Shown: positions 27,184-36,916, numbered from the stretch's first letter. The stretch is DNA of 64,000 nt from an uncultured Dehalococcoidia bacterium (GCA_958295935.1 OY282385.1:496001-560000), one strand, 5' to 3'. Translations and numbers: made by a program. Notes: generated from the sequence alone by a model not told the origin.

Positions 27184-28032
27184 GTGGGCAAGTTCGATGG
27201 ACAAGTTGCAATAGTCACAGGCGGAGCCACTGGCATAGGCGGAGCCGCAGCGCGCACTCTTGCCAAGGGTGGCGCAAAGGTGATCATCGCAGATATAGAT
27301 GACCAGACCGCCGCAGCCAACGCCAAGTCGATCACCGACGCAGGTGGAACAGCCGCCCCAATTCACGCAGACGTGTCAAAATCCGAGGACATCCGCCGGA
27401 TGATCGACGAAGCGGTGGAACGATGGCAGCGGCTCGATATCCTCGTGCAAAACGCTTTCGGAGTGGCGGCCATGACCTCCGGGTTGCAGGGAAGCGCAGA
27501 GGACGTGGAGGAAGACGCCTGGGACTACGGCATCTCCGTCCTCGCCAAGGCGCTGTACCTCGGCGCTAAGTACGCCGTCCCGGTAATGAGACGACAGGGC
27601 GGCGGAAGCATCGTCAACCTCGCCTCCGTTCACAGCCTCCTGCAAGCCCCCGGATGGCTCGTATACGAATCCGGAAAGGCCGCGGTCGTTGGCATGACGA
27701 GGCAGATGGCCGCCGAGTTCGGCCCCGACCGAATACGAGTCAACTGCGTCTGCCCAGGCCACATAGTCACCGAGGGCATCGCCAAAATATGGAAGACAAA
27801 CCCCGAGGGACTCAAGTTCTACGCCGATATGTACCCACTACGCCGAACCGGCGTACCAGATGACATCGCCAACGCCATCGCTTTCCTCTGTTCCAAAGAC
27901 GCCTCCTTCATTACAGGACACGCGCTCGTCGTCGACGGCGGCCTCACAGTACAGATCCAAGAGGACTTCGCCATCAGAATGGCCGAATACGCTCGCGCTC
28001 ACCCCGAGATGGTCCCGCCTCACAACTTCTAG
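27184..28032 (+). CDS. Short-chain dehydrogenase/reductase
   Basis: The GTG at 27184 has a GGAGGTAA ribosome site eight bases upstream and gives 282 residues. The open frame continues to 27157, but that part looks untranslated. The NAD(P) motif is VTGGATGIGGAAA, the NAG-like position reads LVQNAFG, and the active site is SVHSLL...YESGK, with Ser and the YxxxK pair. The C-terminal GHALVVDGG is typical of classical SDRs. It is an oxidoreductase acting on an alcohol or ketone of unknown identity. Confidence 0.9.
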   Translation: MGKFDGQVAIVTGGATGIGGAAARTLAKGGAKVIIADIDDQTAAANAKSITDAGGTAAPIHADVSKSEDIRRMIDEAVERWQRLDILVQNAFGVAAMTSGLQGSAEDVEEDAWDYGISVLAKALYLGAKYAVPVMRRQGGGSIVNLASVHSLLQAPGWLVYESGKAAVVGMTRQMAAEFGPDRIRVNCVCPGHIVTEGIAKIWKTNPEGLKFYADMYPLRRTGVPDDIANAIAFLCSKDASFITGHALVVDGGLTVQIQEDFAIRMAEYARAHPEMVPPHNF

Positions 28033-28115
28033 GCAACCCGCGAGACCATACGACGCGCGCCCGACCGAACGTAAAGGCCGAGACCGCCGGCCCGGCCCCT
28101 ACCCCTGCACGACCG

Positions 28116-28628
28116 CTACAACTTCAACAGCGAAAACGCCTCCACGGCGGGCAGCTCCGCCCTGCCCCCCAGTTCTTCCAACTCGATCACGAAAGCCGCA
28201 ATCCGAACCTCCGCACCCAGCCGGTTCACCAACCGCACCGCCGCAGCCGCCGTGCCCCCGGTCGCAAGCAGATCGTCCAGTATCGCTACTCGATACCCAG
28301 GCGAAATCGTCTCGGAATTCACCTCTATGCGGGCGGATCCGTACTCAAGATCGAAATCCACCCCAACCGTCCTCGGCGGAAGCTTCCCCGCCTTCCGGAA
28401 AAGTACCAGCGGCAAGCTGAGAGCCCGCGCCACCGGAGCCCCAAACAGGAATCCGCGAGCGTCGATTGCCCCTATCGAGTCAGCCCCGCGGTCTCCCACC
28501 GCCTCCGCCAGTCTGTCCACCGCGTAGCAAAAAGCCGGGGGATGAACCAGCAAAGGCGTTATGTCACGGAACAGTACCCCCGGACGAGGGTAATCGGGTA
28601 TCTCACGTATCCAGCGGGTCAGGTCCAA
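28116..28628 (-). CDS. apt: Adenine phosphoribosyltransferase
   Basis: This 170-residue protein begins LTRWIREIPDYPRPGVLFRDITPLL, the typical Apt N-terminus. It has GAIDARGFLFGAPVA and RKAGKLP, and the PRPP-binding loop AILDDLLATGGTAAAA. It salvages adenine to AMP using phosphoribosyl pyrophosphate in the cytoplasm. Length is normal. No other purine genes are adjacent. Confidence 0.95.
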   Translation of the reverse strand: MDLTRWIREIPDYPRPGVLFRDITPLLVHPPAFCYAVDRLAEAVGDRGADSIGAIDARGFLFGAPVARALSLPLVLFRKAGKLPPRTVGVDFDLEYGSARIEVNSETISPGYRVAILDDLLATGGTAAAAVRLVNRLGAEVRIAAFVIELEELGGRAELPAVEAFSLLKL

Positions 28629-28853
28629 TTCAATCCTCCAAGACTAAACCGGCCACGGCCTTCTTCGCATCTGCCGCACCTCACCTACTCAGGCGGCGTA
28701 CGCCCCAGGATTCCCAACTGCCGCACGCAGCCTTTCGTCCCGGGATGACCATGGCAAACCCAGATAGCATCTCATATCGCCGAAACGGTGTGGAACAGCC
28801 AATGTGCGGCTAGAATACGATGCCCGCAGCCGCGGGGTATTCGGAGGCCCAAG

Positions 28854-29615
28854 ATGCAAGAACCTCAAACCATCACAGTAAACCGGGACGGACCGGTAGC
28901 CGTCATCACCCTATGCCGGCCCAAAGTGCTGAACGCCCTGAACTCTACCTTGCAGGACGAGTTCTACGACGCGTTCAACCATCTAGACTCCGACCCAGCC
29001 GTTCATGCCATCGTCGTGACAGGCGCGGGCGACAGGGCCTTCTCAGCCGGCGCCGACATAAAGGAAATGGCTCGACTACAGCAAAAGGGCCAGACGTCGC
29101 CCAGCTCAGACCACAAGGAAGACGTGTGGACAGTCGCCTGCTCCAGGAAACCCACCATAGGCGCCCTCAATGGTCTCGCATACGGCGGCGGAGCCGTACT
29201 AGCTTCCTCCTTTGACATACGCGTGGGATCCAACCGCTCAAAATTCCGATTCCTGGCAGTCTCTTACAGCCGCATCAACTCGACCTGGCTACTGCCCGAA
29301 ATCGTCGGAATGCCCGCCGCAAGAGACCTGCTCATGACCGCGCGCGTCGTAGAGGCCGACGAGGCTTATAGAATCGGCCTACTCAACAGGCTCGTGGAAC
29401 CTGAACGAGTGCTGCCGGAAGCTGTGAAAATTGGACACGCCATAGCCGCAAATGACGCACACGCGGTACAGAGCGTAAAAGCCCTGCTCGACCAAGCCCC
29501 GGGCGCCACTCGCAGAGAATGGTACGACGGCGAACTGGCCGCCATGCAAGGAGAAAACGCGCCGCCGCCCGTCACAGAGGCATTCGCCGATTTCATAGCG
29601 CGAAAAGGCACGTAA
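28854..29615 (+). CDS. Enoyl-CoA hydratase/isomerase (crotonase) family protein
   Basis: From the ATG at 28854 (GGAGG six bases before) the protein has 253 residues. The crotonase oxyanion-hole segments are RAFSAGADIKEM and IGALNGLAYGGGAVLASSFDIRV. The catalytic region near PEIVGMPAARDLLMTARVVEADEAYRIGLLNRLVEPE has a Pro/Glu pair consistent with hydratase activity. Acyl-CoA chemistry also fits the following CoA-transferase gene on the same strand, 70 bases downstream. The natural substrate is not deducible. Confidence 0.9.
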   Translation: MQEPQTITVNRDGPVAVITLCRPKVLNALNSTLQDEFYDAFNHLDSDPAVHAIVVTGAGDRAFSAGADIKEMARLQQKGQTSPSSDHKEDVWTVACSRKPTIGALNGLAYGGGAVLASSFDIRVGSNRSKFRFLAVSYSRINSTWLLPEIVGMPAARDLLMTARVVEADEAYRIGLLNRLVEPERVLPEAVKIGHAIAANDAHAVQSVKALLDQAPGATRREWYDGELAAMQGENAPPPVTEAFADFIARKGT

Positions 29616-29685
29616 AAAACCCACTACCCCATCGCCGCTTCCAACAACCGCGCACGCGTGGAGAAAGAACAACGGAGAAGACGAC

Positions 29686-30903
29686 TTGACCTCTGACATC
29701 ATCGAAGGATTCCAGGACCACTCCGGGCCCGGCCCCCTTGACGGCGTGCGAGTCCTCGATCTCGGACGCTACCAGGCAGGACCCCGATGCGGCCTGGTTT
29801 TCGCCAGGCTCGGGGCGGACGTTATCAAAGTGGAACCGCCCGAAAGAGGAGATGAAAGCCGAACCAACACCCCAAGGGTGAGAGGACAAAGCGCCTACTG
29901 GGTCCAGTACAACTCCGGAAAGCGCAGCCTCTCCCTAAATCTGCGGTCAGAGCAGGGGAAGAACGTACTCAGGCAGTTGGTCAAGCAGTCAGACGTACTC
30001 ATACAGAACTTCCGGCCCGGAACCATAGACAAGATGGGATTCGGCTACGAAACCCTCAAAGCCCTCAATCCGCGCATCATAATGATCAACGTATCCGCAT
30101 ACGGACAGTACGGCCCATACAGCGAACGAGTAGGTTTCGATCAGGTTGGACAGGCCATATCAGGTTTGATGTCCCTCAACGGAGACCCCGACGGACAGCC
30201 CACCCTCGTGCCCTTCCCCCTAGTGGACCGCATAACCGCGCTTCACGCAGCCATCGGCGCGCTCGCCGCACTTCAGGAACGCTCCCGATCCGGACAGGGA
30301 CAGGCCCTCGAAGTCTGCCTCGCAGACTCCGCATACACCACCGTCGAAATCCCCATCTCGGCATACCTGGGAACCGGGGAAGATACCCCGCGCGCAGGGA
30401 ATCGCTATGGAACCGGCAACATGTTCCAAACCCTCGACGGCCACGTTTACCTCGCCACCTACTCCAGCGACAACATATTCCCCCGCTTCGCAAAAGCCAT
30501 CGGACATCCCGAGTGGGCCGCGGACCCCCGCTTCACGTCCCGAAGCGGGCGTGCAGAAAACTCCGAAATCATCGAGCCGGAACTGAATCAGTGGTTCGCT
30601 GACCGCACCACCGAGCAGGCCGTGGCAGAGCTGGCTCAGGCCGGCGTGCCCTGCTCCCCCATCAACGACATCAAGAGCGCAGCCACAGACCCCCACCGGG
30701 CCGCGCGGGACGTGATAGTAGAGGTCGACGACAAGCGCGCAGGATCCATACACGTTACCGGACGAGTCATCAAGTTCAGCCGAAGCGGAATGCCCGTCAG
30801 CCGAGCGCCCGAAATCGGCGAACACACCGAGGAAATACTCGGCGGCCTCCTAAATATGTCCGAAGACGAAATCCTGGATCTGAGAGAGCAAGGCGCGGTC
30901 TAG
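29686..30903 (+). CDS. CaiB/BaiF family CoA-transferase
   Basis: This 405-residue protein appears to start at a TTG with GGAG eleven bases upstream. It carries LDGVRVLDLGRYQAGPRCGLVFARLGADVIKVEPPERGDE, then NLRSEQGKNVLRQLVKQSDVLIQNFRPGTIDKMGFGYETLKALNPRIIMINVSAYGQYGPY. The Asp expected for the acyl-enzyme is in the LADSAYTTV region. Family III CoA-transferases move CoA between carboxylic acids. It likely works with the enoyl-CoA hydratase just upstream on an organic acid. A different start a few codons away cannot be excluded. Confidence 0.9.
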   Translation: MTSDIIEGFQDHSGPGPLDGVRVLDLGRYQAGPRCGLVFARLGADVIKVEPPERGDESRTNTPRVRGQSAYWVQYNSGKRSLSLNLRSEQGKNVLRQLVKQSDVLIQNFRPGTIDKMGFGYETLKALNPRIIMINVSAYGQYGPYSERVGFDQVGQAISGLMSLNGDPDGQPTLVPFPLVDRITALHAAIGALAALQERSRSGQGQALEVCLADSAYTTVEIPISAYLGTGEDTPRAGNRYGTGNMFQTLDGHVYLATYSSDNIFPRFAKAIGHPEWAADPRFTSRSGRAENSEIIEPELNQWFADRTTEQAVAELAQAGVPCSPINDIKSAATDPHRAARDVIVEVDDKRAGSIHVTGRVIKFSRSGMPVSRAPEIGEHTEEILGGLLNMSEDEILDLREQGAV

Positions 30904-30907
30904 CAAC

Positions 30908-32032
30908 TCACGCCCAAGGCTGCACCACTACCCGCGTAGCCGACGACCCTCCCTCCTTCCCTACCCACTCCGCCGTCTCGAAAGCCTCGTTGATACGCGT
31001 CAGCGGAAAGGTGTGCGACACAAGATCGAAGAGAGGGTACTTGTCCTTGACCCTCACCAGCCAGTTCACCGCCGCATCCAGTATCCAAGGGTTGTAGTGC
31101 ATGATGCCGATCCACTGAGTCTGGTTCAGGATCACCTTGCTGCCCGGAAGCTCATAGCTCCCGCCCGAAATGTTCCCAACGTCCACGTAGCGCCCACCGG
31201 CCCGCACCATGTCCAGCCCCTCGAGCGCAGCCGCGGCCACACCCACCACCTCCACCACGACGTCCGCGCCAACGCCCCTGGTCAGCTCCATCACCCGCTC
31301 CACCCGCGACTGGGGGGTCGGAAACTCCTTCATGTCTATCGTGGAGCTCGCCCCGCACCTGGACGCCAAGCTCAGACGGGCATCCTGCCCGTCGATCGCT
31401 ATCACCTGCGACGCCCCCGAATCCGCGGCTATCGCGCAGGCGTATATCCCCAACCCCCCGGCGCCCTGCACCACTACCGTGTCGCCGAAACGCAGCTTCG
31501 CCTGATGAAGCGCCCACGCAACCTGCGTGAGTGAGCAGTTCGCCGTAACCATCGCCGAGTCGGGTATCTCCTCAGGGGCCTTGAATATCCAATGATTGCG
31601 AGGAAGCTTGTAGTACTGCGCGAAGCCCCCGTCGCAGTACGGATAGTCTTCCCATGAATCTCCCCGCATACGGGGATGGCCGCGATAAGTGCAGGCGTGC
31701 ATCTCGCCATGGCTGCACTGATAGCAGCGCTGACAGGGGAAAAAGAAGGGAAATACCACCCTGTCACCCTCCTCGAGAGGCCGCCCCATCGAGTCGGTAC
31801 TGATGCCGCCGGTAAGCCTATCCACCACGCCCGCGCACTCATGACCCCCCACGAACCGCTTCTTCCTCATAGGCTTGTCGTTGTCGCCCCGCCAACCGTG
31901 CAGATCAGACCCACACACGGCTCCACCCATGTTGCGGATCAGAACCGAGCCCTCCTCCAGCTCCGGCACGTCGATCTCCTCGACCAGAATTTCCTTCCCG
32001 GCCTCCTGAAAAATACCTGCCAAGCCCTTCAT
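30908..32032 (-). CDS. Zinc-dependent medium-chain alcohol dehydrogenase
   Basis: The ATG at 32032 (MKGLAGIFQEAGKEI, ribosome site AAAGGA) gives 374 residues; the frame is open another 450 bases upstream but with no protein-like sequence. Catalytic zinc ligands are in GAVCGSDLHGW and FVGGHECAGVV. The structural zinc site is FPFFFPCQRCYQCSHGEMHAC. The cofactor motif GAGGLGIYA and the acidic IDGQDAR suggest NAD. It ends four bases from the CoA-transferase gene, convergently. The alcohol or polyol substrate is unknown. Confidence 0.92.
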   Translation of the reverse strand: MKGLAGIFQEAGKEILVEEIDVPELEEGSVLIRNMGGAVCGSDLHGWRGDNDKPMRKKRFVGGHECAGVVDRLTGGISTDSMGRPLEEGDRVVFPFFFPCQRCYQCSHGEMHACTYRGHPRMRGDSWEDYPYCDGGFAQYYKLPRNHWIFKAPEEIPDSAMVTANCSLTQVAWALHQAKLRFGDTVVVQGAGGLGIYACAIAADSGASQVIAIDGQDARLSLASRCGASSTIDMKEFPTPQSRVERVMELTRGVGADVVVEVVGVAAAALEGLDMVRAGGRYVDVGNISGGSYELPGSKVILNQTQWIGIMHYNPWILDAAVNWLVRVKDKYPLFDLVSHTFPLTRINEAFETAEWVGKEGGSSATRVVVQPWA

Positions 32033-32208
32033 CGCGTAGTCCTTTCGCGCTAGGCAACTCAACGTTGCCACTTCCGAGCCGCAGTGACGTGCCCGTTCCA
32101 ACTCGCAGCCCCTACGACCGAGTCGAAGCCCAAGCCAAACCTGATCGCGCAGTTTACGCCTTGCCGGGCGCACTGTGGAAGAAACCGCCTCATGTAGCAT
32201 GAGCCGCC

Positions 32209-33192
32209 ATGACCATCCGTACACAACCCGACGCCAGCCGCGCACTTGCCGCCGACGTCGGCGGCACCTCCATGCGCGCCGCCGTCGTATCGCGCAGCGG
32301 AGACGTGATCGGTAGAGAAGCCATACCCACCAGGCCGGAACTCGGAATCGAAAACGCCGCAGCCCGTCTCGCCGAGGCCATTCGGCGAGTACACCGGCAG
32401 GCCGGCGCCCCCCCCGTTGCAGCAGCAGGCGTTGCAACCGCAGGGCCCATCGACCCACATACCGGCGTATACGACAACCCACCAAACCTGACCGGCTGGC
32501 ACGGCCTATCGCTCAAGCCAAGCCTCGAAAAGGCCCTTGGCTTACAGGTGTCGATAGGACACGACGCTACCCTGGCCGCGCTCGCCGAGACCACCCTGGG
32601 CCCATACAGAGGAGCCCAAAACCTGCTGTACGTAACCGTAAGCACCGGGATAGGCGGAGGCATCGTGGCCAATGGGCAGCCGGTAACCGGCAGCAGAGGC
32701 GGCGCTGGTGAGGTCGGATACATCACCATCCACCCCGGCGAAGAACGCTGCGTCCCCGGCGGACCGGACTCGCTCGAAGGAAACGCCTCGGGCATGGGCA
32801 TAGCGCGCATTGCCAGGGAGAGAGCCGCAGCCGGAGAAGCCCCCGCCATCCTCGACCTCGCCCGCCAAGACCTGTCCGCCATAACCAGCGAAATCGTCTT
32901 TCAGGCCGCGAACGACGGAGACGGTCCCGCCGGAGAAATAGTTGACCACGCAATAGAAAGCCTGGGCATCGGCCTCGGCAGCCTCAACAACATCCTCGAC
33001 CCCGACGCCATCGTCCTGGGCGGAGGCGTCGCCAACGCTCTGCAAACCCGCTGGCAGCAGCTGGTGAACGCCATAGTGCGCCGCTCCCTGCCAGATAGAG
33101 GCGACCCTGGCCGAATAGCCCTGACCACCCTCGGAGATGACGTAAGCCTACTCGGAGCCGCCCAACAGGCTTTCCGCAGCGTCCGCAGGTAG
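32209..33192 (+). CDS. ROK family sugar kinase (glucokinase-like) lacking the zinc site
   Basis: This 327-residue protein has the ATP-binding ALAADVGGTSMRAAVV and the sugar-binding GVATAGPIDPHTG. The catalytic Asp lies in SIGHDATLAALAE, and STGIGGGIVANGQ and EVGYITIHPGEERC are also present. ROK proteins normally follow this with a CxCGxxGCxE zinc motif; here the region reads RCVPGGPDSLEGNASG and keeps only one cysteine. Such zinc-less ROK kinases exist, and the glutamate (E of SLEG) is retained. It probably phosphorylates glucose or a related hexose; regulatory (NagC-like) activity is unlikely because no HTH domain is present. Confidence 0.88.
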   Translation: MTIRTQPDASRALAADVGGTSMRAAVVSRSGDVIGREAIPTRPELGIENAAARLAEAIRRVHRQAGAPPVAAAGVATAGPIDPHTGVYDNPPNLTGWHGLSLKPSLEKALGLQVSIGHDATLAALAETTLGPYRGAQNLLYVTVSTGIGGGIVANGQPVTGSRGGAGEVGYITIHPGEERCVPGGPDSLEGNASGMGIARIARERAAAGEAPAILDLARQDLSAITSEIVFQAANDGDGPAGEIVDHAIESLGIGLGSLNNILDPDAIVLGGGVANALQTRWQQLVNAIVRRSLPDRGDPGRIALTTLGDDVSLLGAAQQAFRSVRR

Positions 33193-33211
33193 ACCCGCCG
33201 GCAGGCCGCAC

Positions 33212-34243
33212 CTACGAGCGGCCATTCTCCAGCAGGTGCGACCAGCCCTCCCGCTCCGCAGCCTCGTACTCATCATCCGTCGAAACCCCAACCCCGGACA
33301 GGCCGGCGTACGAACCAGCGTCAGGCAAGGCGTCTTCAAGAAGCCCCTCCTCAGACGCCAACGCGCTCAACGCCTCACGAGCCGCGCTCGCGACGACCGG
33401 CTCAGGACTCTCACGAGCTCCTGACAACAGACCCATCGCTTCCACTCCTCCCAACATCGCCAGGGACGCAACCGCCGCCGCCTGAACAGCCAGATCCTGG
33501 TCGTCCAGCGAAGCCGCCAAACGTGGGGCATGTTCCTCCCCGCCTACCTCGCCCAACGCACGTACAGCCTCACGCCTAACCTCTACGTCAAAATGATCGA
33601 GAAACCTCGTCACGCGAGGAAGCCAACACGGGTCCGACGTTCTGCCCATCGCGATCAAAACCGACCTGATAGTCGCAGGGTCAGACTCACCGCTCATCGC
33701 TTCTATGTAGCGACCCGCGCGCCCAACCCCAAAGTAGCCCAGCGTCTCCAACGCACGCCGCTTCACCGCTATGTTCTCATCGCACCGTTCCAGCGCCCCG
33801 CAAAGAGCAGCGCAAAGCCGTTCACCATCGCGCTTGTGCAGCCGCCCGGTCGAGGCAAGAAAAGCCAGCCCCGAGGACGCCTGAGCCGCGGCAGCCCGCA
33901 CGTCCGATGCCGCATCGACGCTCATCGATGAAGCGAACCTCGCCGCCATGCTGCGGTCCTGGCTGTCGCAAAGACCCCGCAGAGACGCCGCCCGGACGCG
34001 GGGGTCCGCAAGACGGAGACCCTTCTTGAAAACCACCTCGAACTCCAGCCCCGCATGATCCTCCTGAAGACCCGCCAGCCGTTCGATCAGCTCCAGCCGA
34101 CGCCCAAGCGTCCACTCCTCCCAGGTCAGCGCAAGCTCATCCGCCTCTGCCTCTGAAATACCGGAAAGCTCAGACAACGCGGCGTAGCCGAGCGGCTCAT
34201 CATCCGACTCGGGAAATACGTCGAGGAATTCAATCAGGCCCAT
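33212..34243 (-). CDS. HEAT-repeat protein
   Basis: This 343-residue all-helical protein has repeats such as DPRVRAASLRGLCDSQD, RRALETLGYFGVGRAGRYIEAMSGESDPATIRSVLIAMGR, DVEVRREAVRALGEVGGEEHAPRLAASLDDQDLAVQAAAVASLAMLGG and EPVVASAAREALSAL. These are HEAT/PBS-lyase-like units that form a protein-binding solenoid. The N-terminus is acidic. It has no catalytic motif and presumably acts as a scaffold or as an assembly factor. It converges on the ROK kinase with a 19-base gap. Confidence 0.8.
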   Translation of the reverse strand: MGLIEFLDVFPESDDEPLGYAALSELSGISEAEADELALTWEEWTLGRRLELIERLAGLQEDHAGLEFEVVFKKGLRLADPRVRAASLRGLCDSQDRSMAARFASSMSVDAASDVRAAAAQASSGLAFLASTGRLHKRDGERLCAALCGALERCDENIAVKRRALETLGYFGVGRAGRYIEAMSGESDPATIRSVLIAMGRTSDPCWLPRVTRFLDHFDVEVRREAVRALGEVGGEEHAPRLAASLDDQDLAVQAAAVASLAMLGGVEAMGLLSGARESPEPVVASAAREALSALASEEGLLEDALPDAGSYAGLSGVGVSTDDEYEAAEREGWSHLLENGRS

Positions 34244-34403
34244 GTCGCTTTCAAAGTACTGTCGCCCAGGAGGCTTCCCAAAATCGTGGGCCCGCTAGCA
34301 ACTACCCCGCACAGGCCGAGCCTCGACGAATCCGCCTCAACCCGCAGGCCGCCTCACCTTGGCGCTTGAACGTGAAACCAAAGCGAGGAAGCACGCGGCC
34401 GGC

Positions 34404-35237
34404 CTAGTTCCTCGCCGTGCTGATCGAAAGCCAGAGACGGGGGACGACTGTAAGATTGAGCTCCTGAAACACTTGGCGCACACCCTTTTGCAGTGACGCC
34501 CGGCCCGCATCCAGAGGCACGCCAGGCATGATCCCCTCGATCCAGTCGCTAAAAGAGCTTATGTGATACCAGCCGGCCTCAGGAACGTCGAACTCCTCGA
34601 TTTCGCTGCGAACCACCCTGAAACCCGTACTCTCCAGCAGAGCCTCGTACTCGTCAGCCGTCAGATGCTGACGAGCCTGCACCTTCTTGCTCTTGTCCGG
34701 CGAAAGGCCATGCTCGCGCTTGAGAATCCGAAAGGAGCGCATCATCCAGCGACGATAGAATTCCGCAGATTCCGGCGGGTGAGAACCCTCGAAGAAAGAG
34801 GTGTTTATAGCCAGCCTCCCACCGGGGCGCAGCCGCTCGCGGATCTGCCGCAACAGAAGGCGCTTGTCCTGAACGTAATGAATCGAGTTGCAGTAGACGA
34901 CCGCATCCACCTGATCCTTGATCGCGCTTGTCAGCTGCTGAACCTCAGCCTGGACGAACTGGATCGCCGCGTCCTTCCGACCCCCCAACTCCGCCACGGC
35001 CCCCCGCAACGCCGTCGCCGAGTGGTCCACGGCGTATATCACCGACTCACGCGCTGTATGAAGCCGCTCCAGGATCATCTTCGTCACCGCGCCGGTGCCG
35101 CAACCAAGGTCTACGATCCGCCGCTCCTTCCCTATCTCCGCTATGTCCAGCAGTCGGGCATTCACCGCACTATAGAAAGGCAATGACGCAAAGGAAGTAA
35201 AGGAAAAATCATCGCTACGTTCACCACGCTCATCCAT
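34404..35237 (-). CDS. Class I SAM-dependent methyltransferase
   Basis: The ATG at 35237 gives 277 residues beginning MDERGERSDDFSF; eleven more codons are open upstream. The SAM-binding motif I is RIVDLGCGTGAVTKMI, motif II has VIYAVDHSATALRGA, and the middle has VDAVVYCNSIHYVQDKRLLLRQIRERLRPGGRLAIN. The C-terminal cap (EYEALLESTGFRVVRSEIEEFDVPEAGWYHISSFSDWIEG) is typical for small-molecule methyltransferases. Substrate is unknown, and neighbours do not help. Confidence 0.88.
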   Translation of the reverse strand: MDERGERSDDFSFTSFASLPFYSAVNARLLDIAEIGKERRIVDLGCGTGAVTKMILERLHTARESVIYAVDHSATALRGAVAELGGRKDAAIQFVQAEVQQLTSAIKDQVDAVVYCNSIHYVQDKRLLLRQIRERLRPGGRLAINTSFFEGSHPPESAEFYRRWMMRSFRILKREHGLSPDKSKKVQARQHLTADEYEALLESTGFRVVRSEIEEFDVPEAGWYHISSFSDWIEGIMPGVPLDAGRASLQKGVRQVFQELNLTVVPRLWLSISTARN

Positions 35238-35342
35238 ATTACAGGCCCTCGCTGGTACTCTGCGCGGCACTCTCGCCGAGGCGGTACGCGCGACGCTGCC
35301 GCCTCAACCAAACCGATTCTAGCAGAGGCAAGTTAAATCCGT

Positions 35343-36140
35343 ATGACGGCGAAAGGCCAAAATTCTGTCCGAGGGCATTCACAAACCGCCGCGACGTGGA
35401 TCATAGCCGCCCTTATCCTGTCCGCCGCGCTCACCGCTTCATGCCGCCCGGATCCATCTACTCCGCTGATCTTTGCAGCCGCTTCCCTGTCAGAAGTACT
35501 CGCCGAGGTCAGCGATGAGTACGAGCAGAAAACCGGCCAACGGGTGAGATTCAGCTTCGGCGGTTCGCGCGCCCTTGCCGTCCAGATTGCAAACTTGGGA
35601 GCACCTGCCGATGCCGTGATATTCGCCGGACAATCGCCCATGACAACCCTACTGGAAGCGGGAAAGGTTGCTCAAGACCGCCAAACGAACGTGGCGCGCA
35701 ACCGCCTGGTCGTCGTCTCGAACGGAGAGCAGATACACGAACTAAGCGACCTCGCCGCGGAACGCGCCGGACTCGTTGCCATAGCCGACCCCCTGCTCGC
35801 CCCCGCAGGTGAGTACGCTGTCTCCATGCTGCAATACGCAGGCATACTGGACGCCCTGTCCCCACGGATGGTCAGGACACTCGACGTGCGGTCGGCTCTG
35901 GCCGCCGTATCCTCCGGCGCCGCCAGCTTCGCCGTCGTCTACCGCACAGACGCAATAGCCGCCGATGAAGTGAACGTCGTACTCGCCGCGCCCGAAGGGT
36001 CACACCCCCCGATCACGTACCCCGCCGCCGTCATCCAAGGATCCGCAAGCGCCAACGAAGCCGCAAGATTCATACAGTATCTAACCGGCGACCGCGCACA
36101 GGCCATCTTCACGCGCCGCGCCTTCGAGCCCCCAAAATGA
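35343..36140 (+). CDS. modA: Molybdate ABC transporter, substrate-binding lipoprotein
   Basis: This 265-residue protein has an N-terminal signal with lipobox ALTASC, so it is a membrane-anchored lipoprotein. The mature part starts LIFAAASLSEVLAEVSDEYEQKTGQRVRFSFGGSRALAVQIANLGAPADAVIFAG, the classic ModA pattern with Ser residues that bind the oxyanion. Later segments (SAASF..VVYRTDA) close the site. It is first in a modABC operon with short gaps. Tungstate binding is an alternative that motifs do not exclude. Confidence 0.93.
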   Translation: MTAKGQNSVRGHSQTAATWIIAALILSAALTASCRPDPSTPLIFAAASLSEVLAEVSDEYEQKTGQRVRFSFGGSRALAVQIANLGAPADAVIFAGQSPMTTLLEAGKVAQDRQTNVARNRLVVVSNGEQIHELSDLAAERAGLVAIADPLLAPAGEYAVSMLQYAGILDALSPRMVRTLDVRSALAAVSSGAASFAVVYRTDAIAADEVNVVLAAPEGSHPPITYPAAVIQGSASANEAARFIQYLTGDRAQAIFTRRAFEPPK

Positions 36141-36200
36141 AAATACCCTTGCGAGACCTACAGAGCCGCGCCGAGCCGAGCCGGGTAGACTGACCCCGCA

Positions 36201-36893
36201 ATGGCGTCCGATCTTTCGATCGTCCTGCTCTCGCTCAGGGCTGCCGCGCTCGCAACCGCGCTACTGCTGCCCGTGGCCCTCGTAGTCTCATGGCTACTCG
36301 CCAGACGCCATTTTCCCGGTAAATTCGCATTAGACGTCATAGTCACGCTGCCGCTGGCGCTACCCCCGGTGGTCATCGGGTACGCCCTCCTATGGGCCGT
36401 CGGAGGCTCAAGCCCCGCGGGACGCGCCATACAATCCATCTTTGGATCAGCCGTCGTATTCACTTGGGTAGCCGCCGCGCTCGCCGGAGCCATCGTTGCC
36501 CTGCCGCTTGCAGTCAGAGCCTTCACCCTCGCACTCGCCCAGGTCGATCCCGTACTCGAAGGTGCAGCGCGCGGACTCGGAGCAGGCCCGATCAGAGTAT
36601 TCCTTACCATCACCCTGCCCCTCGCAGGACGAGGACTGCTAGCCGGTCTCCTACTGGGATTCGTAAGAGCCTTCTCCGAGTTTGGAGCCACCATCGTAGT
36701 CGCTGGCAACATACCCGGCGAAACCCAGACCGCGCCGCTGGCCATATTCACACGCCTGTCAGCAGGAGACGACGGCGGAGCCGCGCGACTCGCCGTCATC
36801 TCCATAGTCATCGCCGTAATAGCCATAGCCGCACACAACTATATGCTCCGCAGGACCGACCGCTCAGACCTGCACCGAACCCCCGCCAGATAG
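36201..36893 (+). CDS. modB: Molybdate ABC transporter, permease
   Basis: This 230-residue protein has about five membrane helices. The ATPase-coupling EAA loop reads EGAARGLGAGPIRVFLTITLPLAGRGLLAGLLLGFVRAFSEFGAT, with the GEFG-like end typical of ModB/CysT permeases. The start ATG lies 60 bases after the modA stop. It pairs with the ATPase encoded 23 bases downstream. Confidence 0.93.
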   Translation: MASDLSIVLLSLRAAALATALLLPVALVVSWLLARRHFPGKFALDVIVTLPLALPPVVIGYALLWAVGGSSPAGRAIQSIFGSAVVFTWVAAALAGAIVALPLAVRAFTLALAQVDPVLEGAARGLGAGPIRVFLTITLPLAGRGLLAGLLLGFVRAFSEFGATIVVAGNIPGETQTAPLAIFTRLSAGDDGGAARLAVISIVIAVIAIAAHNYMLRRTDRSDLHRTPAR

Positions 36894-36916
36894 CCCCCTT
36901 TGGAGATCAGGCCCGA

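Noticed and set aside
32033-32485. N-terminal extension of the zinc alcohol dehydrogenase
   Set aside because: Arg/Trp-rich sequence antisense to the ROK kinase gene; the ATG at 32032 has a ribosome site and the family N-terminus.
36392-36916. Long N-terminal extension of ModC
   Set aside because: It overlaps modB in another frame and is Arg/His-rich; the ATG at 36917 gives the standard ModC start.
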